Shown here: positions 1-7,657 of the stretch, piece by piece
Numbering within the stretch: position 1 is the stretch's first letter
Layout: each line of letters begins with the position of its first letter
Assembly (NCBI GenBank): GCA_902774285.1
Contig: CACYHO010000001.1
Location: 464,958 to 528,957 of the forward strand
Length of the DNA stretch: 64,000 nucleotides
Direction: 5' to 3'
DNA from: an uncultured Pseudomonadota bacterium
GTDB taxonomy: Bacteria > Pseudomonadota > Alphaproteobacteria > Rs-D84
Program-made: the position numbers and the translations under genes
Notes under the pieces: model-generated
Database searches by the model: none
The model's input: only the letters and a program-made list of their open reading frames with translations
What the model was told of the DNA's origin: nothing

Positions 1-222
1 TACATATTTTTTTATCAATTTATTACGCAAATCTTCTGGTGAAATATCATTTATATCTTGTAATTCACCAACACGTTGATTCGCAAAGTTATTGGTTTGG
101 AAAATGTAAGATCTTATAGTCATTCTTTCATTTGCGCGATAAATCAATGCAGTCAAAACAATGACAATAAACATTATTATCAATAAAACCAATCCTGTTA
201 AAAACGACCGTATCTTAATCAT
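1..222 (-). CDS. partial inner-membrane protein, third gene of VirB-like operon
   Basis: Only the first 74 codons are in the window; the gene runs off the left edge. It begins MIKIRSF and has one strongly hydrophobic segment (about residues 7-28), then a hydrophilic region, so a single-pass membrane protein is likely. Its ATG lies inside the last codons of the upstream gene (8-base overlap), so the two are translationally coupled. I do not recognise the family from this fragment. The position suggests a further secretion-channel component, but that is inference. Confidence 0.6.
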   Translation of the reverse strand, partial: MIKIRSFLTGLVLLIIMFIVIVLTALIYRANERMTIRSYIFQTNNFANQRVGELQDINDISPEDLRNKLIKKYV

Positions 223-910
223 TTGTTATTCTGTATGAATTAAATGTTTTTATGTGATATCCAAGCGTAGCCGGATATTTACTTTGATCTTGTTCTATTG
301 TTATAAAAGACAAAACATCAAATGCTGCACTCATTGTTGGTTGAACGGTTGTAACAACCTGCCATGTACCAGAGTTTTGCTTAACAATATTTGGCGTGAT
401 AAGCATGCGTGCAACTGTCCATTTTCCATCAGCATTTGCATACGCACTGTAATCTGGCAATACATTTTTATAGAATTCTTCAAACACAGAAATATCAGAT
501 TTACAATATATCGCACAGTCTATATTTTCTGGGTTGAATTGGGTGTCTTTTGAGCAATCTTCAATTTCACATCTTGCCCAACGTTTTTCATTTGTTTTTG
601 CATCGCCAGAAATAGTAAACCAATCTGTTATAAAATCGCGAACCAATTTTTCTTGGACAATTTGGTATTGTTGAATTGATTCTTTTTCGTTTTTGCCTGG
701 ATATGTAATAACACTCCATTCGTCTGTATATGGATCAATAGATATTAAAAATGGGTAATTGCTTTTGAAATGTATTCCCAATAACAAAAAACCACAAAGC
801 GCAACAATTAAAAAGAAAGCGATTGATATCCAAATAGAAACACTGCGGGAAAATTCTATTGTTTTACCCGCAGGAAATGATTTTATGTTAAAACCATTTG
901 GATAATCCAA
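215..910 (-). CDS. VirB8-like bitopic inner-membrane protein (putative)
   Basis: This 231-residue protein has a short cytoplasmic start, one transmembrane segment at about residues 27-48, and a periplasmic domain of about 180 residues. That layout and size match VirB8/DotI-type assembly factors of type IV secretion systems, which link channel components in the inner membrane. A small lipoprotein gene lies just upstream, where virB7 sits next to virB8 in many systems, and another membrane protein overlaps its end. No diagnostic motif can be read by eye, so the family call is tentative. The alternative is an unrelated secreted-domain membrane protein. Confidence 0.45.
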   Translation of the reverse strand: MDYPNGFNIKSFPAGKTIEFSRSVSIWISIAFFLIVALCGFLLLGIHFKSNYPFLISIDPYTDEWSVITYPGKNEKESIQQYQIVQEKLVRDFITDWFTISGDAKTNEKRWARCEIEDCSKDTQFNPENIDCAIYCKSDISVFEEFYKNVLPDYSAYANADGKWTVARMLITPNIVKQNSGTWQVVTTVQPTMSAAFDVLSFITIEQDQSKYPATLGYHIKTFNSYRITND

Positions 911-934
911 TTAATCCCTCCATAAATAAAACCA

Positions 935-1090
935 TTAAGCGCGATATACCAATATGCAGGCACAAGGACTTAATTTCAATTCGTTGTTGTCATAACCAAT
1001 ACTTACTGGTTCTGCATCATAAATTTGACCGCAACCAGCCATGGAAAAACCAACGACTATCAATGCTAATATTGCCAAAAATTTTTTCAT
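935..1090 (-). CDS. small lipoprotein (51 aa), VirB7-like by position
   Basis: This short gene reads MKKFLAILALIVVGFSMAGC followed by 31 residues. The hydrophobic signal ends in a lipobox (M-A-G-C, Cys20), so it should be lipidated and membrane-anchored. The ribosome binding site is strong (AGAAAGGAG, then AAAGC before ATG). It is the first gene of the operon, with a good promoter at 1113-1142. VirB7 proteins are small lipoproteins encoded beside VirB8, so the order fits; sequence alone cannot prove it. The mature part has two cysteines (C-A-C) near its end. Confidence 0.6.
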   Translation of the reverse strand: MKKFLAILALIVVGFSMAGCGQIYDAEPVSIGYDNNELKLSPCACILVYRA

Positions 1091-1112
1091 GCTTTCTCCT
1101 TTCTTTTCTAAA

Positions 1113-1142
1113 AGTATAAGAAAAATCTATCCCCCACGTCAA
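1113..1142 (-). promoter_or_regulatory. sigma70-type promoter for the VirB-like operon
   Basis: On the minus strand TTGACG (1142-1137) and TATACT (1118-1113) are separated by 18 bases. The site lies between the bamA stop and the lipoprotein start, so the VirB-like genes probably have their own promoter and are not only read through from bamA. Confidence 0.6.
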
Positions 1143-1154
1143 GACAAAACAATC

Positions 1155-3440
1155 TTAGAATTGTGTTGCAAATGACAACAAGAAACGACGTTCGTCATCG
1201 TATTCGTTAATGTGTAATGGCCAACCCCATGAAAAGTTCATTGGTCCCATTGGGGTATTCCAATAAATACCAAAACCAACAGATGTGCGCCAATCTTGAT
1301 CAATTATATTATCTCGTGTTTCATGAGTATATGGGTTTGTATAAGTATATTCTTTCTTTGGTGGGCGTCCCAAAATACCGTAATCAGCAAATACGAAACC
1401 TTTGATTTGATATTCGTCTGGTATAAATATTGGGAAATTAACCTGGGTTGAACCGTTCAATTTCCATAAACCACCCAAAGAATAACTTCTGTAGAACCAA
1501 TTTCGTGAACCAACACCGGCGACATCAAATCCACGCAAAGATTCGCCACCCAAGAAATAGCGGTATACGCGTGGAATATAATCACTGCTTTCTAATGATT
1601 GCAAATAACCGAATTCCCAACCTGTGCGGAATTGCCATCTGTCATCAAAGAATTTAACAAGTCCGGTGATATCTGCGCTGTAGCGCATAAATGTATTTGT
1701 TCCGCCAAATCCTGTATAAGCTGCGCCAACATTACCAACGACACCAGTGTGCGTATTTTGTTGGAAGTTGGTATTCAAATTATAATAACGCAAATTTGTC
1801 CCAAGAGTGTAAAGATTTGCTTTCTGCCATCCACCTTGGTTCAAATCGTAATTTTGGTCAAATGATGCGGACAAACGCAATGTCTGTGTCCAATGGTCTG
1901 TTAAACGCCAACCCAATCGACCAGATATCATAAATGAATCACGGTCGTAACCATAGCCACCCAATTTTGAATATTGGTATTCGGTATAAGATACATCAAA
2001 ACCACCAGATAATTCACGATTGAACAAGAAAGGTTCTGTAAAACTGAACATCGCTTGACGTTGATATTGTGCAATGGAACCTTTTATTTGAACAATTTGA
2101 CCACGTCCCATAAAGTTATTTTCAGTGATACCCGCATCAACCATAAAACCATTAATAGTTGACCAACCAAAACCACCGGATAATTCACCGGTTGGTTGTT
2201 CTTCGACTTTTACATCCAAATTCATCATATTGGCGTCGGCAAGGCGTGTTGGGATCATTTGAACATCTTTGAAATAACGCGTATGCATCAAATTTTGACG
2301 ACCTGTTTCAATGGTTTGCAGGGAAAAAGGATCGCCTTCACGCATAGGTAAATGATGTTCAATCACACTGTCAAAAGTTCTGACATTGCCCAATAAATTA
2401 ATGTTGTTTATGTAAATACGATTTGTTTTTTGAATCTTGAAATTCAAATCGACAGTGCGCGTATCATCATGTTTAGTTGGTATTGGATCAATGCTTATGA
2501 AAGCATAGCCATGATCTGCCACTTTGCCACGTAATGCAGTTATTGTCGCGTCGATTTCATCAATGTTATAAACATCTTTTTTTGATATTGTTAATTCGTT
2601 ATATAATTCTTTGTCTGGAACATCAGGGAACGGGTTTTCGATAGTGATATTTGCAATTTTGTATTGGTTTCCTTCGTCCAATGTGTATTTTACTGAATAA
2701 TATTCTCTGGTATCTGTAAATTCTCCTTTGACATCTGTGATACGAAAATCAAGGAAGCCGTTGCGCATATAAAATTGATGCAATAATTGTTGATCATATT
2801 GAATACGATCTTCATCATAAACATCAAATTGAGTCATAAAACGCCACCATGCGTGTTCGCGAGAAAGCATTTCTTTGCGTAATGTACTGGAACGGAATTT
2901 CTTGTTGTTTTCAAAATCTATATCGCTGATATAGGTTGGGTGGCCTTCTTTAATTTCAAAGACAACATTTACACGATTATTATCCAAATCAATCTTCTTT
3001 GGATTAATTTTTGTTCCAAAAAATCCCTTGCGTTGATAAAGAGTCAAAAGTCTTTGAACGTCTCCCCCGATCAAAGATTTATCATAAGAAGAACGTTCTT
3101 TTGTTTTGATTTCTTTCTTTAAATCTTCTGTATCAATTTCATCGTTTCCTTCAACTGTCACCATATTAACAACAGGTGATTCAACGAGGTTGATATTTAA
3201 TATGTTCCCATTTAATTTAACATCAACTTTTTCGAAATAACCACTGGACTGTAAAGATTTTGCAATATTGTTTATGGTTTCAGAACTTACATTGTCACCA
3301 GATTTGACATTGGCTAAAATACGCACAGATTCTGCATCCATGCGTTGATTCCCAACAACATCTATGCGCGAAACAACAGCGGCATTAGCAGTTCCTATAA
3401 ATGCGATTAATGACAAAAAGTTTAATGTTTTTATTTTCAT
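1155..3440 (-). CDS. bamA: outer membrane protein assembly factor BamA
   Basis: BamA is the central subunit of the BAM complex and inserts beta-barrel proteins into the outer membrane. The 761 residues start with a signal peptide (cleavage probably after T-A-N-A, residue 20). A series of POTRA domains follows (about 21-345; the start V-V-S-R-I-D-V-V-G-N is typical of POTRA1). A 16-strand barrel domain fills the rest and ends with a C-terminal phenylalanine (A-T-Q-F), the usual outer-membrane signature. Length is normal for alphaproteobacteria. The ATG overlaps the stop of the upstream small gene by 4 bases (ATGA). It is the last gene of the frr-uppS-cdsA-rseP operon. Confidence 0.96.
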   Translation of the reverse strand: MKIKTLNFLSLIAFIGTANAAVVSRIDVVGNQRMDAESVRILANVKSGDNVSSETINNIAKSLQSSGYFEKVDVKLNGNILNINLVESPVVNMVTVEGNDEIDTEDLKKEIKTKERSSYDKSLIGGDVQRLLTLYQRKGFFGTKINPKKIDLDNNRVNVVFEIKEGHPTYISDIDFENNKKFRSSTLRKEMLSREHAWWRFMTQFDVYDEDRIQYDQQLLHQFYMRNGFLDFRITDVKGEFTDTREYYSVKYTLDEGNQYKIANITIENPFPDVPDKELYNELTISKKDVYNIDEIDATITALRGKVADHGYAFISIDPIPTKHDDTRTVDLNFKIQKTNRIYINNINLLGNVRTFDSVIEHHLPMREGDPFSLQTIETGRQNLMHTRYFKDVQMIPTRLADANMMNLDVKVEEQPTGELSGGFGWSTINGFMVDAGITENNFMGRGQIVQIKGSIAQYQRQAMFSFTEPFLFNRELSGGFDVSYTEYQYSKLGGYGYDRDSFMISGRLGWRLTDHWTQTLRLSASFDQNYDLNQGGWQKANLYTLGTNLRYYNLNTNFQQNTHTGVVGNVGAAYTGFGGTNTFMRYSADITGLVKFFDDRWQFRTGWEFGYLQSLESSDYIPRVYRYFLGGESLRGFDVAGVGSRNWFYRSYSLGGLWKLNGSTQVNFPIFIPDEYQIKGFVFADYGILGRPPKKEYTYTNPYTHETRDNIIDQDWRTSVGFGIYWNTPMGPMNFSWGWPLHINEYDDERRFLLSFATQF

Positions 3441-3658
3441 CTTGTTCTTTTCATTTTTTCAATTTCGTATTTGAAATCTAACTTGTTCTGGTAAGCAACC
3501 CACAGTTGTTCCACGTTAGTTTTTTTATCAACAAACATCATTATGTCATTTATATCGGCAAGCACAGGTTTGTTTAATTTTTTTGCTTTATTATGCGCTT
3601 TCAATAAAGCTTCGCGAACGGTTATGCCTGAAATAAATTCCATAATTTCCATAAACAA
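3437..3658 (-). CDS. small conserved-looking protein, paralogue of the next upstream gene
   Basis: This 73-residue protein is of unknown function. It is basic and probably soluble, with no signal or membrane segment. Its core (A-L-L-K-A-H-N-K-A-K-K-L-N-K, then a beta-like stretch ending M-M-F-V-D) aligns without gaps to the 75-residue product encoded just upstream, so the two arose by duplication. It overlaps bamA by 4 bases and follows its paralogue after 4 bases, so it is embedded in the envelope operon. The exact start is uncertain (Met1, Met3 or Met6). I do not recognise the family. Confidence 0.75.
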   Translation of the reverse strand: MFMEIMEFISGITVREALLKAHNKAKKLNKPVLADINDIMMFVDKKTNVEQLWVAYQNKLDFKYEIEKMKRTR

Positions 3659-3662
3659 CCTC

Positions 3663-3890
3663 TTATTTATTCTTTTGTTTTAATTTTTGTTCTGTTTCAT
3701 GCATTTTTCTTTTTACTTCCATATAGGCATCAATCGCGTCTTGCATTTTTGTATCCGCATTGACACAAAAGCGAGCGCCGTTTATTTGAATTATTATCTT
3801 TTTGCCCGTTGCACGTGCCATCTTTGTTGCGTTTTCAATTGCTTGTCTAAGATTCATCCATGGTTGTGGGGTATAAATTTGTGTTGCCAT
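3663..3890 (-). CDS. small conserved-looking protein, paralogue of the gene before bamA
   Basis: This 75-residue protein is of unknown function. It has an N-terminal helix-like region (A-I-E-N-A-T-K-M-A-R), a short beta-like segment (K-K-I-I-I-Q-I-N-G) and a charged C-terminal helix. It resembles the following gene product over about 50 residues. It starts 10 bases after the rseP stop with a good AAAGGA ribosome binding site. Its place between rseP and bamA suggests an envelope-linked role, but the protein looks cytoplasmic and no function can be assigned. Confidence 0.75.
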   Translation of the reverse strand: MATQIYTPQPWMNLRQAIENATKMARATGKKIIIQINGARFCVNADTKMQDAIDAYMEVKRKMHETEQKLKQKNK

Positions 3891-3900
3891 ACCAGATCCT

Positions 3901-4959
3901 TTAATTTAATTTAAATACGCGCGCTATATCGTTCCACATTGTGAAAGCAAACAACAACAGGATTAAAATCCAACCGAAAATGATGGTGTATTCCATTGCT
4001 TTGCCCCCCAATTTTTTGCGCGTGATTGCTTCAATAATTAATATCAATAAATAACCACCATCCAACACAGGCAGGGGCAATAAATTGATAACTCCTAAAT
4101 TCACAGAAATCAGTGCGATGATGGACAAGAATACGAAAAATCCTGCTTCTAATGCGTGCCCTGAAACTTGTGCTATTGTGATGAAAGACCCTAATTGCTT
4201 TGAAGAACGTTCGCCCAAAACGATTTGTTTTAATACAACCAATAAAGTTTTTGATTGGTGATATGTTTCACGCAAACCAGAATAAATTGCGCCAAAAAAT
4301 CCTTTGTGACGGAACATAGTTTTACTGCCGTCAGCAATAAGTCCCCAACGTTCAGCAGGTGTCAATGTAACCTTTACCAATTTGTTTTTGCGAGCGATTA
4401 AAACATTGGCATCGTGTTTGTCTGCCAATTCTTTTGCGATAATTAATTCACCCCAGTTTTCAATGTTTGCACCGTCAATCTTCATAATAATATCGCCAGG
4501 TTTTACACCGGCCTTGAATGCGACACTGTCGCGTACAACCTGACCAATAACTGGTAATTGAATATTACGTGGTCTGAACATAAAATCAGCGGAATATATT
4601 CCCCATGCCAACAAGAAATTCATAAATACCCCGGCGGCAATAATTATAAATTGTTTCCATGCAGGAACAGACAGATAATGTCCAACCTTTTTTGCCTTTG
4701 GTAATTCGGTATATTTTTTACGATTGAACATATCTTCTTGGCCATATATGGAAACATATCCGCCCAATGGCAAACAACATAACTTCCATACGGTATTATG
4801 TTTATCATGCCATTTGATAATTGCAGGGCCAAACCCAATAGAGAAAGCATCAACACGCACACCCGCCCAACGCGCAGCCATAAAATGACCGGCTTCGTGA
4901 ACAAAAACAACAACGCCCAAAACGATTAATAATGCGACAATTGTTAAAATAGTGTGCAT
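3901..4959 (-). CDS. rseP: site-2 intramembrane zinc metalloprotease RseP
   Basis: RseP cleaves membrane-anchored proteins such as anti-sigma factors and signal-peptide remnants within the inner membrane. The first transmembrane segment carries the zinc-binding H-E-A-G-H (residues 21-25), and a later segment carries N-L-L-P-L-P-V-L-D-G-G (near residue 300), which supplies the third ligand. One PDZ domain is visible in between (about 130-200, with K-P-G-D-I-I-M-K-I-D-G). At 352 residues it is shorter than the two-PDZ E. coli enzyme but normal for single-PDZ homologues. It lies 14 bases after cdsA. Confidence 0.95.
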   Translation of the reverse strand: MHTILTIVALLIVLGVVVFVHEAGHFMAARWAGVRVDAFSIGFGPAIIKWHDKHNTVWKLCCLPLGGYVSIYGQEDMFNRKKYTELPKAKKVGHYLSVPAWKQFIIIAAGVFMNFLLAWGIYSADFMFRPRNIQLPVIGQVVRDSVAFKAGVKPGDIIMKIDGANIENWGELIIAKELADKHDANVLIARKNKLVKVTLTPAERWGLIADGSKTMFRHKGFFGAIYSGLRETYHQSKTLLVVLKQIVLGERSSKQLGSFITIAQVSGHALEAGFFVFLSIIALISVNLGVINLLPLPVLDGGYLLILIIEAITRKKLGGKAMEYTIIFGWILILLLFAFTMWNDIARVFKLN

Positions 4960-4973
4960 AGTTTATTTTCCCC

Positions 4974-5645
4974 CTATCTTATGAAGAACCATATAAATGG
5001 CAATACATAAATCCATCCGTCAAATCTGTCCAAGATACCACCATGACCAGGCAACAGATTTCCAAAATCTTTAACACCCAAACATCTTTTAATAAAGCTG
5101 GCGGTTAAATCACCATATTGTGAAAGTAATGAAATGGCGATACCCAACAATACAGCAAACATTGCATCGTTTCCGAATGGTTTTAAACAAAGGAAGAAAA
5201 TCACGGACATTAATGTTCCACATAAAATGCCACCAATTTGACCGGCCCATGTTTTGTGTTCTGATAATCTTTCCCACATTTTGTCGCCGCCAAAAATTTT
5301 GCCGAACAACCATCCGCCAACATCTGCGCCAACAATAATCATTAACAACCACAACATAATCCATGCGCGTGCGCCAACGAAATATACAGAAACCAATGTC
5401 AAAATTAACCACGCAAAAAACGCGATGAAATAGGGGGCGTGTTTGTTAAATGTTTCGTGTTCTGCATTTTTAAAACATTTCAAAGTTTCGTACATTGCAC
5501 CAATAACAATTAAAACACCCAACCAACGCACTGCGTGTATTTGTGGTAAATAATATTCCAACGCAATAATCAATCCCAATATAGCAAACATTGCGATTGA
5601 TGATAATATTCTTAACGAAGTATTAGATAATTCAGATAATTTCAT
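4974..5645 (-). CDS. cdsA: phosphatidate cytidylyltransferase CdsA
   Basis: CdsA makes CDP-diacylglycerol from phosphatidic acid and CTP in the inner membrane, the branch point for phospholipid synthesis. The product is polytopic, with D-V-G-G-W-L-F-G-K in the middle and the family signature near the C-terminus (K-D-F-G-N-L-L-P-G-H-G-G-I-L-D-R-F-D). I start it at ATG 5645 (MKLSELSN, 223 aa), one base after the uppS stop and preceded by GGGGAAAAA. A longer reading frame to 5723 would overlap uppS by 77 bases and is unlikely. Confidence 0.93.
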   Translation of the reverse strand: MKLSELSNTSLRILSSIAMFAILGLIIALEYYLPQIHAVRWLGVLIVIGAMYETLKCFKNAEHETFNKHAPYFIAFFAWLILTLVSVYFVGARAWIMLWLLMIIVGADVGGWLFGKIFGGDKMWERLSEHKTWAGQIGGILCGTLMSVIFFLCLKPFGNDAMFAVLLGIAISLLSQYGDLTASFIKRCLGVKDFGNLLPGHGGILDRFDGWIYVLPFIWFFIR

Positions 5646-5646
5646 T

Positions 5647-6402
5647 TTATTTTTTCCCCGAATAGTTTTTCTTTTTACCGCCACCAAAACGGCGATCGCG
5701 TTTTTGATATTCATCCAAAACATGTTGCCATAATCTTTTAGATTTTACCAAATCAGGCCAATGTTCCGGGATAAACAACAATTCCGCATAAGCCAATTTC
5801 CAAAGCAAGAAATTAGAAATTCTGTTTTCATTACTTGTGCGAACCATCAAATCAACAGGCAACAAATCGCCAGTATCCATAAATGTTTCAAATGTATCTT
5901 TATCAACAGGTTCACCGTTTTCGATGGCCGCATTAACAGCACGAATAATTTCGTCTTGTCCGCCATAATTAAGCGCGAACACAATAGTTCCACCTGTGTT
6001 TTCTTTTGATACTTCTTCTAATTCATCACAAAGGTTTGCCAATTTCTTTGGTAATTTTTCACGCGAACCAACAACACGATAACGCAAATTTTTCTGCATA
6101 GCGTGTTTCATATTTTTCTTTAATTCAGTGTAAAATAAGTCCATCAAGAAATCGACTTCTTCTTTTGTGCGATTCCAATTTTCAGTTGAAAATATATAGA
6201 AAGTAATTGTTGAAACACCGTGCCCAATAAACCAATCACCAAAATTTTCAAAATTTCTGATGCCTGCACGATGTCCCATCAATGGTGGCAAACCGCGCTT
6301 TTCAGCCCATCTGCGATTGCCATCACAAATGAACGCAATATGTTGCGGTACCTTTTTTTGTGTGTCTGATTTAACGGCTTTTTTCTTAAAAAGATTGAAC
6401 AT
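5647..6402 (-). CDS. uppS: undecaprenyl diphosphate synthase (cis-prenyltransferase)
   Basis: This enzyme condenses isopentenyl diphosphate units onto farnesyl diphosphate to make the C55 carrier for peptidoglycan and glycans. The substrate-binding start reads I-C-D-G-N-R-R-W-A (Asp27 catalytic) where most family members have M-D-G-N-G-R-W-A. Conserved F-S-T-E-N-W-N-R and R-T-S-N-E-N-R-I-S-N-F-L-L-W near the end are also present, the latter differing from the usual R-T-G-G-E. At 251 residues the length is normal. A lysine-rich tail ends the protein. It lies between frr and cdsA. Confidence 0.94.
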   Translation of the reverse strand: MFNLFKKKAVKSDTQKKVPQHIAFICDGNRRWAEKRGLPPLMGHRAGIRNFENFGDWFIGHGVSTITFYIFSTENWNRTKEEVDFLMDLFYTELKKNMKHAMQKNLRYRVVGSREKLPKKLANLCDELEEVSKENTGGTIVFALNYGGQDEIIRAVNAAIENGEPVDKDTFETFMDTGDLLPVDLMVRTSNENRISNFLLWKLAYAELLFIPEHWPDLVKSKRLWQHVLDEYQKRDRRFGGGKKKNYSGKK

Positions 6403-6420
6403 TATATATTCCTTTCGTAA

Positions 6421-6981
6421 TTAAACAGACATAATGTCGGCTTCTTTTTGTTTGGCCATTGCATCAACTTCTGTGGCGCGACCATCAAATACTTTTTGAA
6501 TATCTTCTTCGTATTTGCGTTGATCGTCTTCAGAGATTTCTTTATCAGTCACAGCACGTTTGATTTTTGACATGGCATCTTGGCGAATATTACGCATAGA
6601 AATTTTTGCTTCTTCGGCGTATTTTCCGGCAACTTTGGTCAATTCACGACGACGTTCTTCGGTTAATGGTGGCAAATTCAAACGTATAACACCACCAGCA
6701 GTCATAGGATTTAATCCCAATCCTGAATCACGAATCGCTTTTTCAACAGCAGGCGCATTAGCAACATCCCAAACCGTCACAGACAATGTTTGCGTGTCTG
6801 GTGTTGAAACGGTTGCAACCTGATTCAATGGCATTTCAGAACCATATACAGGAACTTTTACCCCGTCCAATAAATGCACAGATGCACGACCAGTGCGCAA
6901 TCCAGCAAATTCATTTTGTAAAACTTCTAATGTTTGGGCTGTTTTTTGTTCGACTTCGCTTTTCAGTAATGAATAATCCAT
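6421..6981 (-). CDS. frr: ribosome recycling factor
   Basis: The factor splits post-termination ribosomes together with EF-G. The 186 residues show the family pattern throughout: L-R-T-G-R-A near residue 30, then A-V-E-K-A-I-R-D-S-G-L-G-L-N-P, and the R-R-E-L-T-K segment of the long helical domain. It is the first gene of the minus-strand envelope operon here. The usual upstream partners (rpsB, tsf, pyrH) are not next to it; tRNA genes lie divergently instead. Confidence 0.97.
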   Translation of the reverse strand: MDYSLLKSEVEQKTAQTLEVLQNEFAGLRTGRASVHLLDGVKVPVYGSEMPLNQVATVSTPDTQTLSVTVWDVANAPAVEKAIRDSGLGLNPMTAGGVIRLNLPPLTEERRRELTKVAGKYAEEAKISMRNIRQDAMSKIKRAVTDKEISEDDQRKYEEDIQKVFDGRATEVDAMAKQKEADIMSV

Positions 6982-7028
6982 AATTTACTCCTTGGGTATA
7001 TTCGATAAAGAAAGGTTAGCAAAATGAT

Positions 7029-7057
7029 TTGACTTTTTGCAAGAAGAAATATAGAAT
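7029..7057 (+). promoter_or_regulatory. promoter for the tRNA-Ala/tRNA-His transcript
   Basis: TTGACT (7029-7034) and TAGAAT (7052-7057) are spaced by 17 bases, ending 12 bases before tRNA-Ala. This is close to the sigma70 consensus and well placed for a short leader. Confidence 0.65.
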
Positions 7058-7069
7058 AAACTTCCGCAT

Positions 7070-7145
7070 GGGGTTGTAGCTCAGTTGGTAGAGCACTTGC
7101 ATGGCATGCAAGGGGTCGTCAGTTCGAGTCTGATCAGCTCCACCA
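7070..7145 (+). tRNA. tRNA-Ala (anticodon GGC)
   Basis: A full 76-base cloverleaf is visible. The acceptor stem GGGGTTG pairs with CAGCTCC, the D-arm contains AGCTCAGTTGGTAGAGC, the anticodon loop ATGGCAT reads GGC, and the T-arm TTCGAGTC is present. CCA is encoded at 7143-7145. Confidence 0.95.
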
Positions 7146-7184
7146 TGTTAGAAAGTCAAGTGGGATATCCCACACAAAAGTTAT

Positions 7185-7262
7185 GGCGGGTGTAGCTCAG
7201 TTGGTTAGAGCGTCGGTTTGTGGTACCGAATGTCGCCAGTTCGAATCTGGTCACCCGCCCCA
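7185..7262 (+). tRNA. tRNA-His (anticodon GTG)
   Basis: The acceptor stem GCGGGTG pairs with CACCCGC, with the extra 5' G (7185) facing C73 that marks tRNA-His. The anticodon loop TTGTGGT gives GTG. CCA is encoded at 7260-7262. It lies 39 bases after tRNA-Ala, probably in the same transcript. Confidence 0.95.
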
Positions 7263-7270
7263 TTAAATCA

Positions 7271-7299
7271 AAAAATGGACCGAAAGGCCCATTTTTTTA
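7271..7299 (+). terminator. rho-independent terminator after tRNA-His
   Basis: The stem AAAATGGACC / GGCCCATTTT with a GAAA loop has one mismatch and is followed by a T run. It begins 9 bases after the tRNA. Confidence 0.6.
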
Positions 7300-7498
7300 T
7301 TTAACTAAGACGACTGACCAGATGCGAACTGTAAGTTCGACTACGAGTAAAAGAGCCAAACATAGTGCAGGCGATTTGTTAGGAGTGCCGCGTAGCCACG
7401 GCACACAAAGTGTGACGGGCGAGCGAATACGAAAATATACAATTAGAAAAATCATAAAAACGGAGTTTGTAAATACGAGTTTTTATAGATTTTTGTTG

Positions 7499-7523
7499 TT
7501 GTATATTGAGGACTGGTCACCCG
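7499..7523 (+). repeat. 25-bp direct repeat, copy 1
   Basis: It begins TTGTATATTGAGGACTGG and ends TCACCCG. It matches 7591-7615 in 24 of 25 bases, and its last nine bases match the 3' part of tRNA-His. Confidence 0.8.
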
Positions 7524-7590
7524 ATGCCGATTTTTACCGCAGCGTTAGCAAGGTTTAAAAATCGAGCATACAAACTTCGTGAATAGGAGA

Positions 7591-7615
7591 TTGTATATTG
7601 AGGACAGGTCACCCG
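7591..7615 (+). repeat. 25-bp direct repeat, copy 2
   Basis: It begins TTGTATATTGAGGACAGG. It runs on into GCCCCA, so this copy ends exactly like the tRNA-His 3' terminus including CCA. Confidence 0.8.
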
Positions 7616-7631
7616 CCCCATAAATTAAAAC

Positions 7632-7657
7632 ACCGCCCAAACGGGCGGTATTTTTTT
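7632..7657 (+). terminator. rho-independent terminator
   Basis: ACCGCCC pairs with GGGCGGT around an AAAC loop and is followed by ATTTTTTT on the plus strand. It closes the tRNA/structured region and abuts the end of the convergent flavodoxin gene. Confidence 0.75.

Larger units (their letters stand above)
7300..7631. other. structured non-coding region with tRNA-His 3'-end copy
   Basis: No convincing gene lies here; a plus-strand open frame across it begins inside tRNA-His. The stretch is rich in secondary structure: GTGCCG/CGGCAC near 7386-7404, and a long stem at 7528-7564 pairing CGATTTTTA with TAAAAATCG. Two near-identical 25-base repeats are present (7499-7523 and 7591-7615). The bases 7606-7620 (GGTCACCCGCCCCA) repeat the 3' end of the adjacent tRNA-His. 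It could be a decayed insertion at the tRNA or a structured RNA. Confidence 0.5.

Noticed and set aside
7220..7558. 112-residue plus-strand frame
   Set aside because: It begins inside tRNA-His and crosses a terminator and hairpins; no protein features are seen.
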